Shown here: positions 14,323-23,556 of the stretch, in pieces
Layout of the letters: every line of letters starts with the position of its first letter
Numbering within the stretch: position 1 is the first letter of the stretch
Source of the DNA: Jiangella ureilytica
GTDB lineage: Bacteria > Actinomycetota > Actinomycetes > Jiangellales > Jiangellaceae
DNA length: 33,789 bases
Direction: 5' to 3'
Assembly (NCBI RefSeq): GCF_004348545.1
Contig: NZ_SMKL01000069.1
Span: 1-33,789 of the forward strand
Notes under the pieces: generated by a model
What the model saw: the letters and a program-made list of their open reading frames with translations, nothing else
Database searches by the model: none
What the model was told of the DNA's origin: nothing
Program-made: the position numbers and the translations under genes

Positions 14323-17169
14323 GTGGAAGGTGTGGAGTTCCGGGTCCTGGGGTCGGTCGATGCTCTGCACGAGGGGTCTCGCCTCCGACTGGGCGGACCA
14401 CGGCACCGCAGGCTGCTCGCCGTCCTCCTGGTGCATGCCGGCGAGGTCGTGCCCACCGACCGTCTCATCGATGCGTTGTGGGGGTCGTCGGTCCCGCGGT
14501 CCGCACCTCAGATGGTGCACGTTCGTGTGTCGGAGCTGCGGGCCGCGTTGCGGGCGGGGCAGCCTGAGTTGCTCACGCAGGGGGGCGGCTACCTGCTTCG
14601 CGTCGATGACGACTCGCTGGACGCCCGGCGGTTCGAACGACTCGCCGCCGACGGCTCGCACGCGCTGGCGGACGGCGACGCGGCCCGGGCACGTGCGCAG
14701 CTCGCGCTCGGGCTGGCGCTGTGGCGTGGAGCGGCGCTGGCGGAGTTCGCCGACGAGCCGTTCGCCCGCGCCGAGGCCGTTCGTCTGACCGAGCTCCGGC
14801 ACCAGGCGGTCGAGAACCGGATCGCCGCCGACCTCCAGCTCGGCCGGCACGCGGGCGTGGTGGCGGAGCTGGAGACACTGGTCGCGGAGCATCCGTTGCG
14901 TGAACGGTTCTGGGCCCAGCTCATGGTGGCCCTCTACCGCGCGGGACGCCAGGGTGAGGCACTCGAGGCCTACCACACCGTCCGCCGGCTGACGGCCGAC
15001 CAGCTGGGCGTCGAGCCGGGCGCTGAGCTCCGACGGATACAGGCCGCCATCCTCAGGCACGATCCTGAGCTCGAGCCTCGGCCGACGGCGGCTCGGCGGA
15101 TCGCGGGCAATCTCCCGTCAGCTCTGACCAGCTTCGTCGGCCGGCGGCGCGATGTCGTCGCCATCCGTGGTCTGCTGCGCACGCGACGCCTTGTCACCCT
15201 CGCCGGCGTCGGCGGGGCGGGCAAGAGCCGGCTGGCGGTCGAGGTCGCGTCCGCGTGCCGGTCCGACTTCCGGCACGGGACGTGGCTGGTCGAGCTGGCC
15301 TCAGTGCCGCAGCCGAACCTGGTGCCGTCGGCGATCGCGACGACGCTGGGGATCCGCGAGCACGCGCGCCGTCCGCTGCTCGACATCATCGTCGACTACC
15401 TGGCGACGACCGAGGCGCTGCTCGTGCTGGACGGCTGCGAGCACGTGCTCGACGAGGTCGCCCGTGTCGCCGAGCGGTTGCTCGAACGCTGCCCGGATCT
15501 GCGGATCATCGTCACGAGCAGGGAGCGGCTCGGCATCACCGGCGAGGCCGTCCGGCGCGTGGGCGGCCTGGGCGTGCCGCCGGCAGGTGTCACCGGTGTG
15601 CGGGCCGTTGTCCGGGCCGACGCCGTCCGGCTGCTGGTCGAGCGGGTGAGAGCGGTTCAGCCCGACTTCGAGGTCACGGCCGCCGTGACGGGTCGCCTCG
15701 CCGATATCTGCCGCCGCCTGGACGGTCTCCCGCTTGCCCTCGAACTCGCCGCGGCCAGCATCAGTGCCTGGGGCGTCGACCAGACGGCCGGCGGCGTCCA
15801 TCAGCCGTTCCAACTGCTCACGCGCGGGAGTCGAACCGCGCCTGCCCGCCATCGTTCGCTGCGGGCCGTGGTCGACTGGAGCTACCGACTGCTCGACCAT
15901 CGCCAACGGGCGCTGTTCGATCGTCTATCGGTGTTCGTCGGCGGGTTCACCGTCGACGCTGCGGTGGCGGTGAGCGTCGACGTCGCCGACGGCGAGGCGG
16001 GCGTGCTCGACGGGCTGGCGCGGCTCGTGGACAAGTCGCTGGTGGTGATCGACCGGACCGACCCGGCCACCACGCGCTACAGCATGCTGGAGACCCTGCG
16101 CGCGTACGCGGCAGAACGGTTGGTCGCGTCCGGTGCCGCGGCAGCGGTTCGGACCCGCCACGCGGCCTACACTCTGCAGCTGGTCAGATCCGCCCGCGGG
16201 CAGCTGCACGGCAGGGCGCGGGCGATGTGGCTGCGCCGGGTGGCGGCAGAGACCGGGAACCTGCGCGCGGCCCTGGCGTGGTCGATCGATCAGCGCGACG
16301 CGGCGACCGCCGTCCGGCTGGCCGGACTGCTGTACCCCGTCTGGGAGCGCAACGGCCTCTACCACGAAGGGCGGCGCTGGCTTGAGCGTGCGCTGGCCAT
16401 GGAGGCTCCCGTCGTGCCGGCGATCCGGGCGCTCGCGCTGGAGAGCCAGGCGGGGCTCGCGGCGATCCAGGGCGATCTGGCCGCCGCGACCCGAGCCGTC
16501 GACGAGGCCGTTGCGTTGAGCCGGCAGGTGGGAGACCGCGTCGGCGTGGCGCGCGCGATGACCACCGCCGGGCTGATCGCGATCTACACAGACGACCTCG
16601 ACCGCGCGGTCACGATCCTGGACGAGGCGCTGAGGCACGCCGAGGGACGCCGCGGCGGCCGATGGCCGGCCGGATACGCCCTGCTCTACCTGGCCTACGT
16701 GGCGACCGCACGGGAGGAGTACGAGCAGGCGAGGAAGCTGCTCGAGGAGTGCGAGTCGCACCTGCGGGCAGTGGGCGAGCTGGACGGCCTCGCCCGGGCG
16801 TTGATGGTGCGTGCCGTCATCACCTGGCGCACAGGCGACCAGGCGGAGGCCGCGGAGCTGCTGCGGCAGGGGCTGCACCACTACGAGGGGCTGAGTCACT
16901 GCTGGGTGCTGGCCCTCGGTCTGGGAATCGCGGCGGAGCTCTACAGCACCCGGGGAGACCACGAGCGCGCGATCGCCCTGCTGAGCGCCTCGCAGGCGTT
17001 GCGTGATCCGCTCGGCGTGCCTTTGATGCCCCTCCTGGCGGCCTCCGCGGACCTCGTCACGGCGCGGGCGGGCGCGGCTCTCGAGGCGTCGGCAACCGAA
17101 CGGGCGCGACGGGCCGGCCGCTCCGCGCCGGCGGACAGAGTGCTCGCGGACGCCGTGCGAGATCTCTGA
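14323..17169 (+). CDS. AfsR/SARP-like regulator (winged helix, BTAD, NB-ARC, TPR)
   Basis: 948 residues from a GTG preceded by GGAGG at six bases. Residues 3-95 are an OmpR-type winged helix (VEFRVLGSVDALHE, RRLLAVLLVHAGEVVPTDRL); 95-245 a bacterial transcriptional activation domain (LRERFWAQLMVALYRAGRQG, GVEPGAELRRIQAAILRHDP); from about 265 an NB-ARC-type ATPase with P-loop GVGGAGKS (295-302), Walker B-like LLVLDG and GLPLALELAA; and from about 640 TPR-like helical repeats. This is the large SARP or AfsR class, ATP-dependent activators that often switch on secondary metabolism. The frame is intact and of normal length. There is no adjacent biosynthetic cluster, so its target is unknown; the neighbouring GNAT and NmrA-like genes are candidates. 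A hairpin terminator follows. Confidence 0.92.
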   Translation: MEGVEFRVLGSVDALHEGSRLRLGGPRHRRLLAVLLVHAGEVVPTDRLIDALWGSSVPRSAPQMVHVRVSELRAALRAGQPELLTQGGGYLLRVDDDSLDARRFERLAADGSHALADGDAARARAQLALGLALWRGAALAEFADEPFARAEAVRLTELRHQAVENRIAADLQLGRHAGVVAELETLVAEHPLRERFWAQLMVALYRAGRQGEALEAYHTVRRLTADQLGVEPGAELRRIQAAILRHDPELEPRPTAARRIAGNLPSALTSFVGRRRDVVAIRGLLRTRRLVTLAGVGGAGKSRLAVEVASACRSDFRHGTWLVELASVPQPNLVPSAIATTLGIREHARRPLLDIIVDYLATTEALLVLDGCEHVLDEVARVAERLLERCPDLRIIVTSRERLGITGEAVRRVGGLGVPPAGVTGVRAVVRADAVRLLVERVRAVQPDFEVTAAVTGRLADICRRLDGLPLALELAAASISAWGVDQTAGGVHQPFQLLTRGSRTAPARHRSLRAVVDWSYRLLDHRQRALFDRLSVFVGGFTVDAAVAVSVDVADGEAGVLDGLARLVDKSLVVIDRTDPATTRYSMLETLRAYAAERLVASGAAAAVRTRHAAYTLQLVRSARGQLHGRARAMWLRRVAAETGNLRAALAWSIDQRDAATAVRLAGLLYPVWERNGLYHEGRRWLERALAMEAPVVPAIRALALESQAGLAAIQGDLAAATRAVDEAVALSRQVGDRVGVARAMTTAGLIAIYTDDLDRAVTILDEALRHAEGRRGGRWPAGYALLYLAYVATAREEYEQARKLLEECESHLRAVGELDGLARALMVRAVITWRTGDQAEAAELLRQGLHHYEGLSHCWVLALGLGIAAELYSTRGDHERAIALLSASQALRDPLGVPLMPLLAASADLVTARAGAALEASATERARRAGRSAPADRVLADAVRDL

Positions 17170-17176
17170 GCGACCT

Positions 17177-17208
17177 GAGCCCGGCGACTGCCCCATCGGG
17201 CCGGGCTC
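17177..17208 (+). terminator. Hairpin terminator after AfsR-like gene
   Basis: GAGCCCGGC (17177-17185) pairs perfectly with GCCGGGCTC (17200-17208) across a 14-base loop, 8 bases after the stop codon. It also lies just past the end of the opposing relic and ROK gene and could serve both directions. Confidence 0.65.
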
Positions 17209-17212
17209 GGCG

Positions 17213-17405
17213 TCAGCCGCGGCCGATGTCGGAGCGGTTGGCGGTGACCTGGATGTCTTGTGCTTCCTGGCGGGTCAGCAGGCCGTCGGCTCGCATTGCT
17301 GGACCAGGGCTCGCACCGCGCGTACCAATGCGCCGTGGTCGTCGAAGGGCGCTGTCGCGGCGACCTCGTCGAGGGCCTGGGGCCGGCCGAGTAACGCCCG
17401 AGTGC
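17213..17405 (-). pseudogene. Relic of a FIMAH-like C-terminal domain
   Basis: The minus strand reads DDHGALVRAVRALVQQCE, then, one frame over, ADGLLTRQEAQDIQVTANRS, DIGRG and a stop at 17213. This resembles the tail of the 1513-residue secreted protein in this window (AFMRHVGEVTDRLVTDGVLS to ARSDIGK), a FIMAH-type C-terminal domain. Only about 60 residues remain and they contain a frameshift, so a former secreted carbohydrate-active protein probably ended here, immediately downstream of the ROK gene. Confidence 0.5.
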
Positions 17406-17410
17406 TGTCG

Positions 17411-18622
17411 TCACAGCTGCTCAGCCGGCGACGGCGCCGTATAGACGTCCAGCAGCCGTCGCTCGGCATCGGCGAGGGCGAGCCGCACAGCGCCGAGTGC
17501 GACCGCGTCGTCGCCGAGCTGGGAGAGTTCCAGCCGGGGCGTCACGAGCGCACGCCGACCCAGATGCCGCCGCATGCTCGCCAGCACCGCGTCGCCGGCC
17601 AGGGCGACGCTGCCACCGATGATGACCAGCTCCGGGTCGATCGCGGACACAAAGGAGGCGAGCCCTCGCGACAGCCGAGCGCAGGCCTCGTCCACCGCCT
17701 GAAGGGCCCGGGCATCGCCGTCGGCCGCCGCGGTGAGGACGGCGGCCGCGTCTGCGCCTTCGTCGAAGCCGAGGCTGCGTGCTCGGCGCAGGATCCATGC
17801 GGTTCCGGCCGCGGACTCGAGCGGGCCGAGCCCGTCGGGCTGGACACCTTGCGGTTCCTCCTCCAGTTCGAGGAAGCCGATCTCTCCGGCCGCTCCGTGA
17901 GCGCCGCGGTGCAACTGCCCGTGCACCAGCACGGCCGCACCGACCCGGGCACCCCATTGCACGAGGATCAGGTTCTCGGCAGCACTGCCGACGCCGTTCC
18001 ATCGTTCGGCCATCACGGCGAGGTTGACGTCGTTCTCGACCTGGACGGGACACTCGACGCTGCGCCGGAACAGCCCGCCCAACTCCAGCGAGTTCCATCC
18101 GGGTATCGACGGTGCCTGCACGACGGCGCCCCTCTGCTCGTCCACGATGCCGGGCGTTCCGATGCCTACCGCCGCGAGCGCGGACAACGGGACGGGTACC
18201 GCGTCGAGCGCCTGGCTCATCGTCGACGTCACCTGCTCGAGCAGCTGGGCATGGGTGGTCGCGTCGGTCACGTCACGACGGACGCGAGACGCGACGGTTC
18301 CGCTGAGATCGGCGACAGCGCAGTAGATCTTGTGCGGTCCCACGTCGATCCCCAGCACATATCTCGCGTCGGCGCGGAAACGCAGCACCCGGGCCGGCCG
18401 GCCCATGCGAGGCAGGTCGACCTCGGGCGCCTCGGTCTCCTCGACCCACCCGTCGGCCATGAGCGTCGACACCGCGGCACTGACCGTGGGACGGGACAGG
18501 CCGGTCGCTCGGATGAGGTCCGTCACGCGTGCCGTGCCCGCGGCACGGATGGCGGAGAGCACAGCGGCGCAGTTCATGAGCCGCAGCACCTGGGGCCCGC
18601 TGCCATGTCCGATTTGAGTCAC
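17411..18622 (-). CDS. ROK family transcriptional regulator
   Basis: 403 residues. An N-terminal winged helix (about 17-65: AAVLSAIRAAGTARVTDLIR, ATGLSRPTVSAAVSTLMADG) precedes a ROK/sugar-kinase-like actin fold (VLGIDVGPHKIYCAVADLSG, AVGIGTPGIVDEQRGAV, ENDVNLAVMAERW, ELVIIGGSVALAG). The phosphate loop GIDVGPHK departs from the kinase GGTK, and the CxCGxxGC zinc motif after GEIGF is absent, so it is a regulator, not a kinase, and an atypical one. The GTG at 18622 follows AAGGGG. It is divergent from the secreted sugar dehydrogenase operon, with a ROK-like dyad between, and probably represses it until a sugar or keto-sugar binds (inference). Confidence 0.9.
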   Translation of the reverse strand: MTQIGHGSGPQVLRLMNCAAVLSAIRAAGTARVTDLIRATGLSRPTVSAAVSTLMADGWVEETEAPEVDLPRMGRPARVLRFRADARYVLGIDVGPHKIYCAVADLSGTVASRVRRDVTDATTHAQLLEQVTSTMSQALDAVPVPLSALAAVGIGTPGIVDEQRGAVVQAPSIPGWNSLELGGLFRRSVECPVQVENDVNLAVMAERWNGVGSAAENLILVQWGARVGAAVLVHGQLHRGAHGAAGEIGFLELEEEPQGVQPDGLGPLESAAGTAWILRRARSLGFDEGADAAAVLTAAADGDARALQAVDEACARLSRGLASFVSAIDPELVIIGGSVALAGDAVLASMRRHLGRRALVTPRLELSQLGDDAVALGAVRLALADAERRLLDVYTAPSPAEQL

Positions 18623-18671
18623 TAGTACCCCTTGACACAGACGATCCCGCACCAACATAGTGATCGTCAAC

Positions 18672-18700
18672 ATAGTTAGGGAGGTTTCCTTACTAAGTAT
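18672..18700. promoter_or_regulatory. ROK-type operator
   Basis: An AT-rich dyad in otherwise very GC-rich DNA: left arm ATAGTTAGGGAGG, centre TTT, right arm CCTTACTAAGTAT, matching at 10 of 13 positions. Dyads with TTAG and CTAA ends around a TTT core recall actinobacterial ROK/NagC-like repressor sites. It lies 50 bp before the ROK start and 220 bp before the secreted protein start. Direct repeats CAACATAGT at about 18653 and 18668 overlap its left edge. Confidence 0.6.
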
Positions 18701-18920
18701 AGATGGTGGTCTTCGCCGCTGTCAGATGTGGCCGCGACTGCGTCTGCTCTCGACCGGGACTCGCCCCGTGTCGCACGGCCGCCGAAGGCGCGGCAGCCGG
18801 CCACCCGAAGTCAGGCTCTGCTTGCCGGCACCTGCAGGGCGCTACTCACCTGATTCCCTCCGCAGTAGATCAACACGGCGTTCATTCAGGTCACACCGGT
18901 CCCTTCCCCGGGAGGAAGCC

Positions 18921-21900
18921 ATGTTGGGCAAGCGATCCGCATCGTTACTGTCGTTCCTGGCGCTGCTGATGTCCGTACTGGTCAGCGCGCCGGCCACCGC
19001 GCAGATCGTCGAGGCTCCGGCCGACACCGCGAGCACGTTCGCGGAGCTCTCCGCGGCCGACCAGTTCGAGAAGGTGCTGGTGGCACCGGGCATCTCCCAG
19101 CCGATGTCCATGGACATCGCCGACGACGGCCGCGTCTACATGACCAGCCGCGACGGCGTCATCCGCGTGTATCACCCGGACACCGGGCAGGTGAGCGTGG
19201 TCGCGGAGCTGGACGTGTTCGACGACCACCCGCTGCCGCCGAACCCCGACTTCCAGGGGTCGAAGAACCAGGAGGGCGGCCTGCTGGGCCTGGCCCTCGA
19301 CCCGGACTTCGCGACGAACGGCTGGGTGTACGTGTACTACACCACCCGCGCCGAGAACGCGCACTACCTCTCCCGGTTCGCCGTGGAGGACGACCAGCTC
19401 GACGTCGCGTCCGAGATCGTCATGCTGAAGGTGCCGTACAACAAGACGCACTGCTGCCACGTCGCCGGGGACGTCGACTTCGACTCCGCCGGCAACCTCT
19501 ACCTGAGCACCGGTGACGAGTCGCCGCCGGACCTCAACGAGCAGTACTCGCCGCTCGACAGCCGCCCGACGCACTGGTACAACGACGACCGCCGGACGTC
19601 GGGCAACACGAACGACCTGCGCGGCAAGGTCCTGCGGATCACCCCGCAGCCCGACGGCACGTACACGATCCCGGACGGCAACCTCTTCACCGGCGACGAG
19701 GAGGGCGGCGGCAAGACCCGGCCGGAGATCTTCGCGATGGGGTTCCGCAACCCGTTCCGCATCTCACTGGACCCCGCGACCGACCGGCTGCACATCGGCA
19801 ACTACGGGCCGGACCGGCTGGGCGAGTGGACCGAGCGCGGGCCCTGGGGCTTCGACCAGTACATGGCCACGTCCGAGGCGGCCAACTTCGGCTACCCGTT
19901 CTGCATCGGGAACAACTACCCGTACCGCCCATGGGACTACGCGACCAACCAGCCGCTCGGCGACTTCTACGATTGCCAGAACGGCCCGGTCAACGACTCA
20001 CCGAACAACACCGGTCTCGACCAGCTCCCACCGGTGACGCCGGCGACGATCTACTACCCGCGCAGCTGGGCGAACTGGCCGGAGACCTGGGTCGGCTGGC
20101 CGGCGCAGGAGCTCAACCCGATCCCCGAGCCGTTCCTGAACATGGGCTCCGGCGCGGGCGGGCCGATGTCGGGCCCGGTGTACCGCTACGACGCGAGCCT
20201 GCAGTCCGACACCAAGTTCCCCGAGCACTATGACGGACGCTGGTTCCTGCTCGACTTCCACCGCGGTCACGTGAAGACCGTCGAGCTGGACGAGAACGAG
20301 GACGTCGTCGCCATCGACGACTTCATGCCCGGCCAGACCTGGTCCGGCCTGATGGACGGCGAGTTCGGCCCGGACGGCTCGCTGTATGTGCTGGAGGGCG
20401 GCTCGTTCGGGAACAGCCCGAACGCCGGCCTGTACCGGGTCGACCACGTCAGCGGCAGCGAGCCCGGTACCTGTGAGACCGACGAGTTCGCCGGCACCGA
20501 GCTCGACCGCGAGCGCTGGTCGACGATCGTGCGCGAGAACCCGGAGGGGTACCGGCAGGTCGACGGCGCCCTCGAGATCGACATGCTGCAGGGCGACATG
20601 ATCAGCAACCACCTGAGCGGCAACATCAACACCACCGCGCAGAACCTGATCATGGCCCCGGTGCCGGACGGGAACTGGGTCGCGGAGGCCACCGTCGAGC
20701 TGCCGGCCGGTGTCACCAACCACGACCAGGCCGGGTTCGTCATCTACGAGGACGACCAGAACTTCACCAAGGCGGCCTACTTCCCGCCCTACGGCGGCGC
20801 GGCCGACGGCCGGTTCGAGTACCTGTACCACGAGAACGGTGAGATCCGCTTCCAAGGCGGCGTCGACAATCCGACGGTCGCCGCCGCGCCGCTGACCCTG
20901 CAGCTGCGGCTCACCGGCGACGGCGAGAACGTGCGCGCCGCCTATTCGCGCGACGGCGAGACCTGGATCAACGTGGGGCGGCCGGCGCCGATCTCGAACT
21001 ACGAGGCGCCCACGTTCGGCTTCTTCGCCGCCCACGGCCCGGCGGAGATCGAGAACCCGCTGACCGCGTCCTTCTCCGACTTCTCGCTGTGCGTCCCGGA
21101 GGAGCCCGCGTGCGCCGCGCCGACGGTGGACGACGGGTACCGCCCGCTGTGGGACGGTGCCACGCTGACCGGCTGGAACCAGGCCGGTCCGGGTGGGTTC
21201 GCGGTCGTCCCGGACGGGGAGCGGCCCGGCTCGTGCGCCCTGGAGTCGGTCGGCGATCCGGCCGGCCTGGGGATGCTGTGGCACGAGGAGGAGTTCGAGT
21301 CCTACCGGCTGCACGTCGACTTCAAGGCCGTGGCCGAGGACGACAACTCCGGCGTGTTCATCGGGTTCCCCGACCCCGGCGACGACCCGTGGGTCGCGGT
21401 GCGCCAGGGCTACGAGATCCAGATCGACGACACCGGCGGCTCCCCTGGTGCCGCGGACAGCTCCAAGACCGGTTCGATCTACACCTTCCAGGCGCCGACG
21501 TCGTTCCCGACGGTCGCCGGTGAATGGAACGAGATGGAGATCGAGGTCGACGACCCGATGATCCGGGTGTGGATCAACGACGTCCTGGTCAACGAGTTCC
21601 ACAACCACGACCCCGCACGCGACCTCGCCTCCGGTTTCGTCGGGATCCAGAACAACCGCGTCTCCGACAACGTGTTCTTCCGCGACATCTGGATCAAGGA
21701 GCTCGGCGACACCCAGTGCCCCGAGCCGGAGACGCCGCCGGCGGGCTTCGTGCCGCTGTACGACGGCCGGACGCTGGACGGCTGGACCATGGCCGGTCCC
21801 GGCGGTTTCGAGATCGACGAGTGCGGGCTGCTCGAGCCGTACGGCGGCATGGGCCTGCTCTGGTACGACCGGCAGACGTTTGCCGACTACGTGATGCGGG

Positions 21901-23462
21901 TCGACTTCCGGGTCCAGGCGCCGACGGACAACTCCGGCGTGTTCCTCCGCTTCCCCGACCCGCAGGGTGACGCCGGCCGGCCGGTGAACGAGGGCCACGA
22001 GGTGCAGATCTACGACGCCACCGACAACCCGATGACCCGAACCGGCGCGATCTACAATTTCGCACCGGCCGAGCCACTGGCCACGAACCCGATCGGTGAG
22101 TGGAACACGATGGAGATCGAGGTGATCGGCCAGGAGTACCGCGTCACCCTCAACGATGTCGAGGTCACCACGTTCACCGGCGACGGCAGCCGTCCCCTGG
22201 AGGGCTACGTCGGCCTGCAGAACCACTCGTCGGGCCAGGCGGCCGGTGAGAGCGTGGAGTTCCGCAACGTCTGGATCAAGGAGATCGAGGACGAGCTGAC
22301 GGTCGACGCCTCGGTGTCGCCGGCCGAGCCCGACGGCGCCGGCGGCTGGTACGTCTCACCGGTCACCCTCACGCTCGAGTCCAACGACCCGGACGCGGAA
22401 CTGCTCTGGCGGCCGCGGACGGACGAGACCCAGTGGCGCACGTGGACCGAGCCGGTGGTGTTCGACGCCGACGGCGTCTACAACATCGACTACAAGGCGG
22501 TGCTGCCCGGCGACGGCGGCGGGGAGCCGATCGAGAAGGAGATCCTCGTCGGGTCCGGCGGCTTCGGGTTCAGCGAGACCGACTTCAGCGTGCGGCAGGG
22601 CGACACCGTCAAGTTCCAGTACGTCCCGGGCTATGCGCACGACGTCGTCGTCACCGACGAGAGCGGCGAGGTGCTGGCATCTCGTCCCCTCGGCGACGAC
22701 TGGGAGGACGACCCGTTCTTCTTCGAGGCGACCGAGGTGGGCACGTACTACGTCTACTGCACGCCGCACTCGAACCGGCCCGACCCGGCCGATCCCACGA
22801 CGTGGGCCGGGATGGTGGCGACGTTCGAGGTGACGCCGTCGGGCGGTGAGCCGCCGGTGGAGACCGGGATCGAAGAGATCGAGTTCCTGATCGACGGCAC
22901 GGGCCCGGCCACCGCGGCCGCCCTCGCCGGCGAGCAGGCCGGCGACGTCTACACCGGCCCGGTGACGGTGACCCTGAACGCCCAGGACGCCACCTCCGGT
23001 GTCGCCGAGACGCAGTACCGGCCGGCCGGCGCGGAGGAGCCGGTGGTCTACGCCGAGCCGATCACCGTCACCGAGCCCGGCGACCACGCCGTCGAGTTCC
23101 GGTCGGTGGACGTGGCCGGCAACGTCGAGGACTGGCGGACGGTCGAGTTCACCATCGGCGACGGCGACCCGGGCAACTGTCCGGACCCGGACCCGCGGGA
23201 GACCGTCATGATCGGCGAGGAGGACACCGGCGTGCCCAGCTACGCGCTCGACGACGGGTGCACGGTCAACGACCTCATCCTCGACGAGGACGACTGGAAC
23301 AGTCACGGAGCCTTCATGCGCCATGTCGGCGAGGTGACCGATCGACTGGTGACTGACGGCGTGCTCAGCGGCAGGGAACGAGGCGCCATCGTCCGCACCG
23401 CCGCGCGCAGCGACATCGGCAAACCGGCAGCGTCGAGCCGGATGTCGTGGTCCATGTCCTGA
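18921..23462 (+). CDS. Secreted multidomain sugar dehydrogenase / 3-keto-glycoside hydrolase with cupredoxin
   Basis: 1513 residues from an ATG after GGGAGGAAG. A Sec signal (cleavage after about residue 27) is followed by: a glucose/sorbosone dehydrogenase-type PQQ beta-propeller (about 49-512; HCCHVAGDVDFD, GFRNPFRISLD with the Arg-Asn of the quinone site, LYVLEGGSFGNSPNAGLYRV); a concanavalin/DUF1349-like domain (518-727); two DUF1080 3-keto-disaccharide hydrolase domains (739-929, YEIQIDDTGG; 942-1124, HEVQIYDATDNP, TGAIYNFAP); an Ig/chitobiase-like domain; a cupredoxin (1207-1305) with type-1 copper ligands His1240, Cys1280, His1283, Met1298; a second Ig-like domain; and a FIMAH-like tail (1447-1502). 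It is probably extracellular. I infer that the propeller oxidises a glycoside, the cupredoxin takes the electrons and DUF1080 cleaves the keto-glycoside. First gene of a six-gene sugar operon. Confidence 0.88.
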   Translation: MLGKRSASLLSFLALLMSVLVSAPATAQIVEAPADTASTFAELSAADQFEKVLVAPGISQPMSMDIADDGRVYMTSRDGVIRVYHPDTGQVSVVAELDVFDDHPLPPNPDFQGSKNQEGGLLGLALDPDFATNGWVYVYYTTRAENAHYLSRFAVEDDQLDVASEIVMLKVPYNKTHCCHVAGDVDFDSAGNLYLSTGDESPPDLNEQYSPLDSRPTHWYNDDRRTSGNTNDLRGKVLRITPQPDGTYTIPDGNLFTGDEEGGGKTRPEIFAMGFRNPFRISLDPATDRLHIGNYGPDRLGEWTERGPWGFDQYMATSEAANFGYPFCIGNNYPYRPWDYATNQPLGDFYDCQNGPVNDSPNNTGLDQLPPVTPATIYYPRSWANWPETWVGWPAQELNPIPEPFLNMGSGAGGPMSGPVYRYDASLQSDTKFPEHYDGRWFLLDFHRGHVKTVELDENEDVVAIDDFMPGQTWSGLMDGEFGPDGSLYVLEGGSFGNSPNAGLYRVDHVSGSEPGTCETDEFAGTELDRERWSTIVRENPEGYRQVDGALEIDMLQGDMISNHLSGNINTTAQNLIMAPVPDGNWVAEATVELPAGVTNHDQAGFVIYEDDQNFTKAAYFPPYGGAADGRFEYLYHENGEIRFQGGVDNPTVAAAPLTLQLRLTGDGENVRAAYSRDGETWINVGRPAPISNYEAPTFGFFAAHGPAEIENPLTASFSDFSLCVPEEPACAAPTVDDGYRPLWDGATLTGWNQAGPGGFAVVPDGERPGSCALESVGDPAGLGMLWHEEEFESYRLHVDFKAVAEDDNSGVFIGFPDPGDDPWVAVRQGYEIQIDDTGGSPGAADSSKTGSIYTFQAPTSFPTVAGEWNEMEIEVDDPMIRVWINDVLVNEFHNHDPARDLASGFVGIQNNRVSDNVFFRDIWIKELGDTQCPEPETPPAGFVPLYDGRTLDGWTMAGPGGFEIDECGLLEPYGGMGLLWYDRQTFADYVMRVDFRVQAPTDNSGVFLRFPDPQGDAGRPVNEGHEVQIYDATDNPMTRTGAIYNFAPAEPLATNPIGEWNTMEIEVIGQEYRVTLNDVEVTTFTGDGSRPLEGYVGLQNHSSGQAAGESVEFRNVWIKEIEDELTVDASVSPAEPDGAGGWYVSPVTLTLESNDPDAELLWRPRTDETQWRTWTEPVVFDADGVYNIDYKAVLPGDGGGEPIEKEILVGSGGFGFSETDFSVRQGDTVKFQYVPGYAHDVVVTDESGEVLASRPLGDDWEDDPFFFEATEVGTYYVYCTPHSNRPDPADPTTWAGMVATFEVTPSGGEPPVETGIEEIEFLIDGTGPATAAALAGEQAGDVYTGPVTVTLNAQDATSGVAETQYRPAGAEEPVVYAEPITVTEPGDHAVEFRSVDVAGNVEDWRTVEFTIGDGDPGNCPDPDPRETVMIGEEDTGVPSYALDDGCTVNDLILDEDDWNSHGAFMRHVGEVTDRLVTDGVLSGRERGAIVRTAARSDIGKPAASSRMSWSMS

Positions 23463-23479
23463 ACACCGCTGACAACCCT

Positions 23480-23520
23480 CGTCCGGCGCCGGTCCGCCAC
23501 CCGCGGACCGGCGCCGGACG
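23480..23520 (+). terminator. Perfect 18-bp intra-operon hairpin
   Basis: CGTCCGGCGCCGGTCCGC (23480-23497) pairs perfectly with its complement (23503-23520) over a 5-base loop. It lies between the secreted enzyme stop and the binding protein start, 36 bases before the latter. It could be a partial terminator, an RNA stabiliser or a processing site that uncouples the two expression levels. Confidence 0.7.
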
Positions 23521-23556
23521 GGGGCCATTCAGCCCTCGAACCTCACGGGAGATCTC

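Noticed and set aside
15255-16385. A 376-codon plus-strand frame inside the AfsR-like gene
   Set aside because: Arginine-rich shadow in the wrong frame; the AfsR-like frame has the P-loop and NB-ARC motifs across the same stretch.
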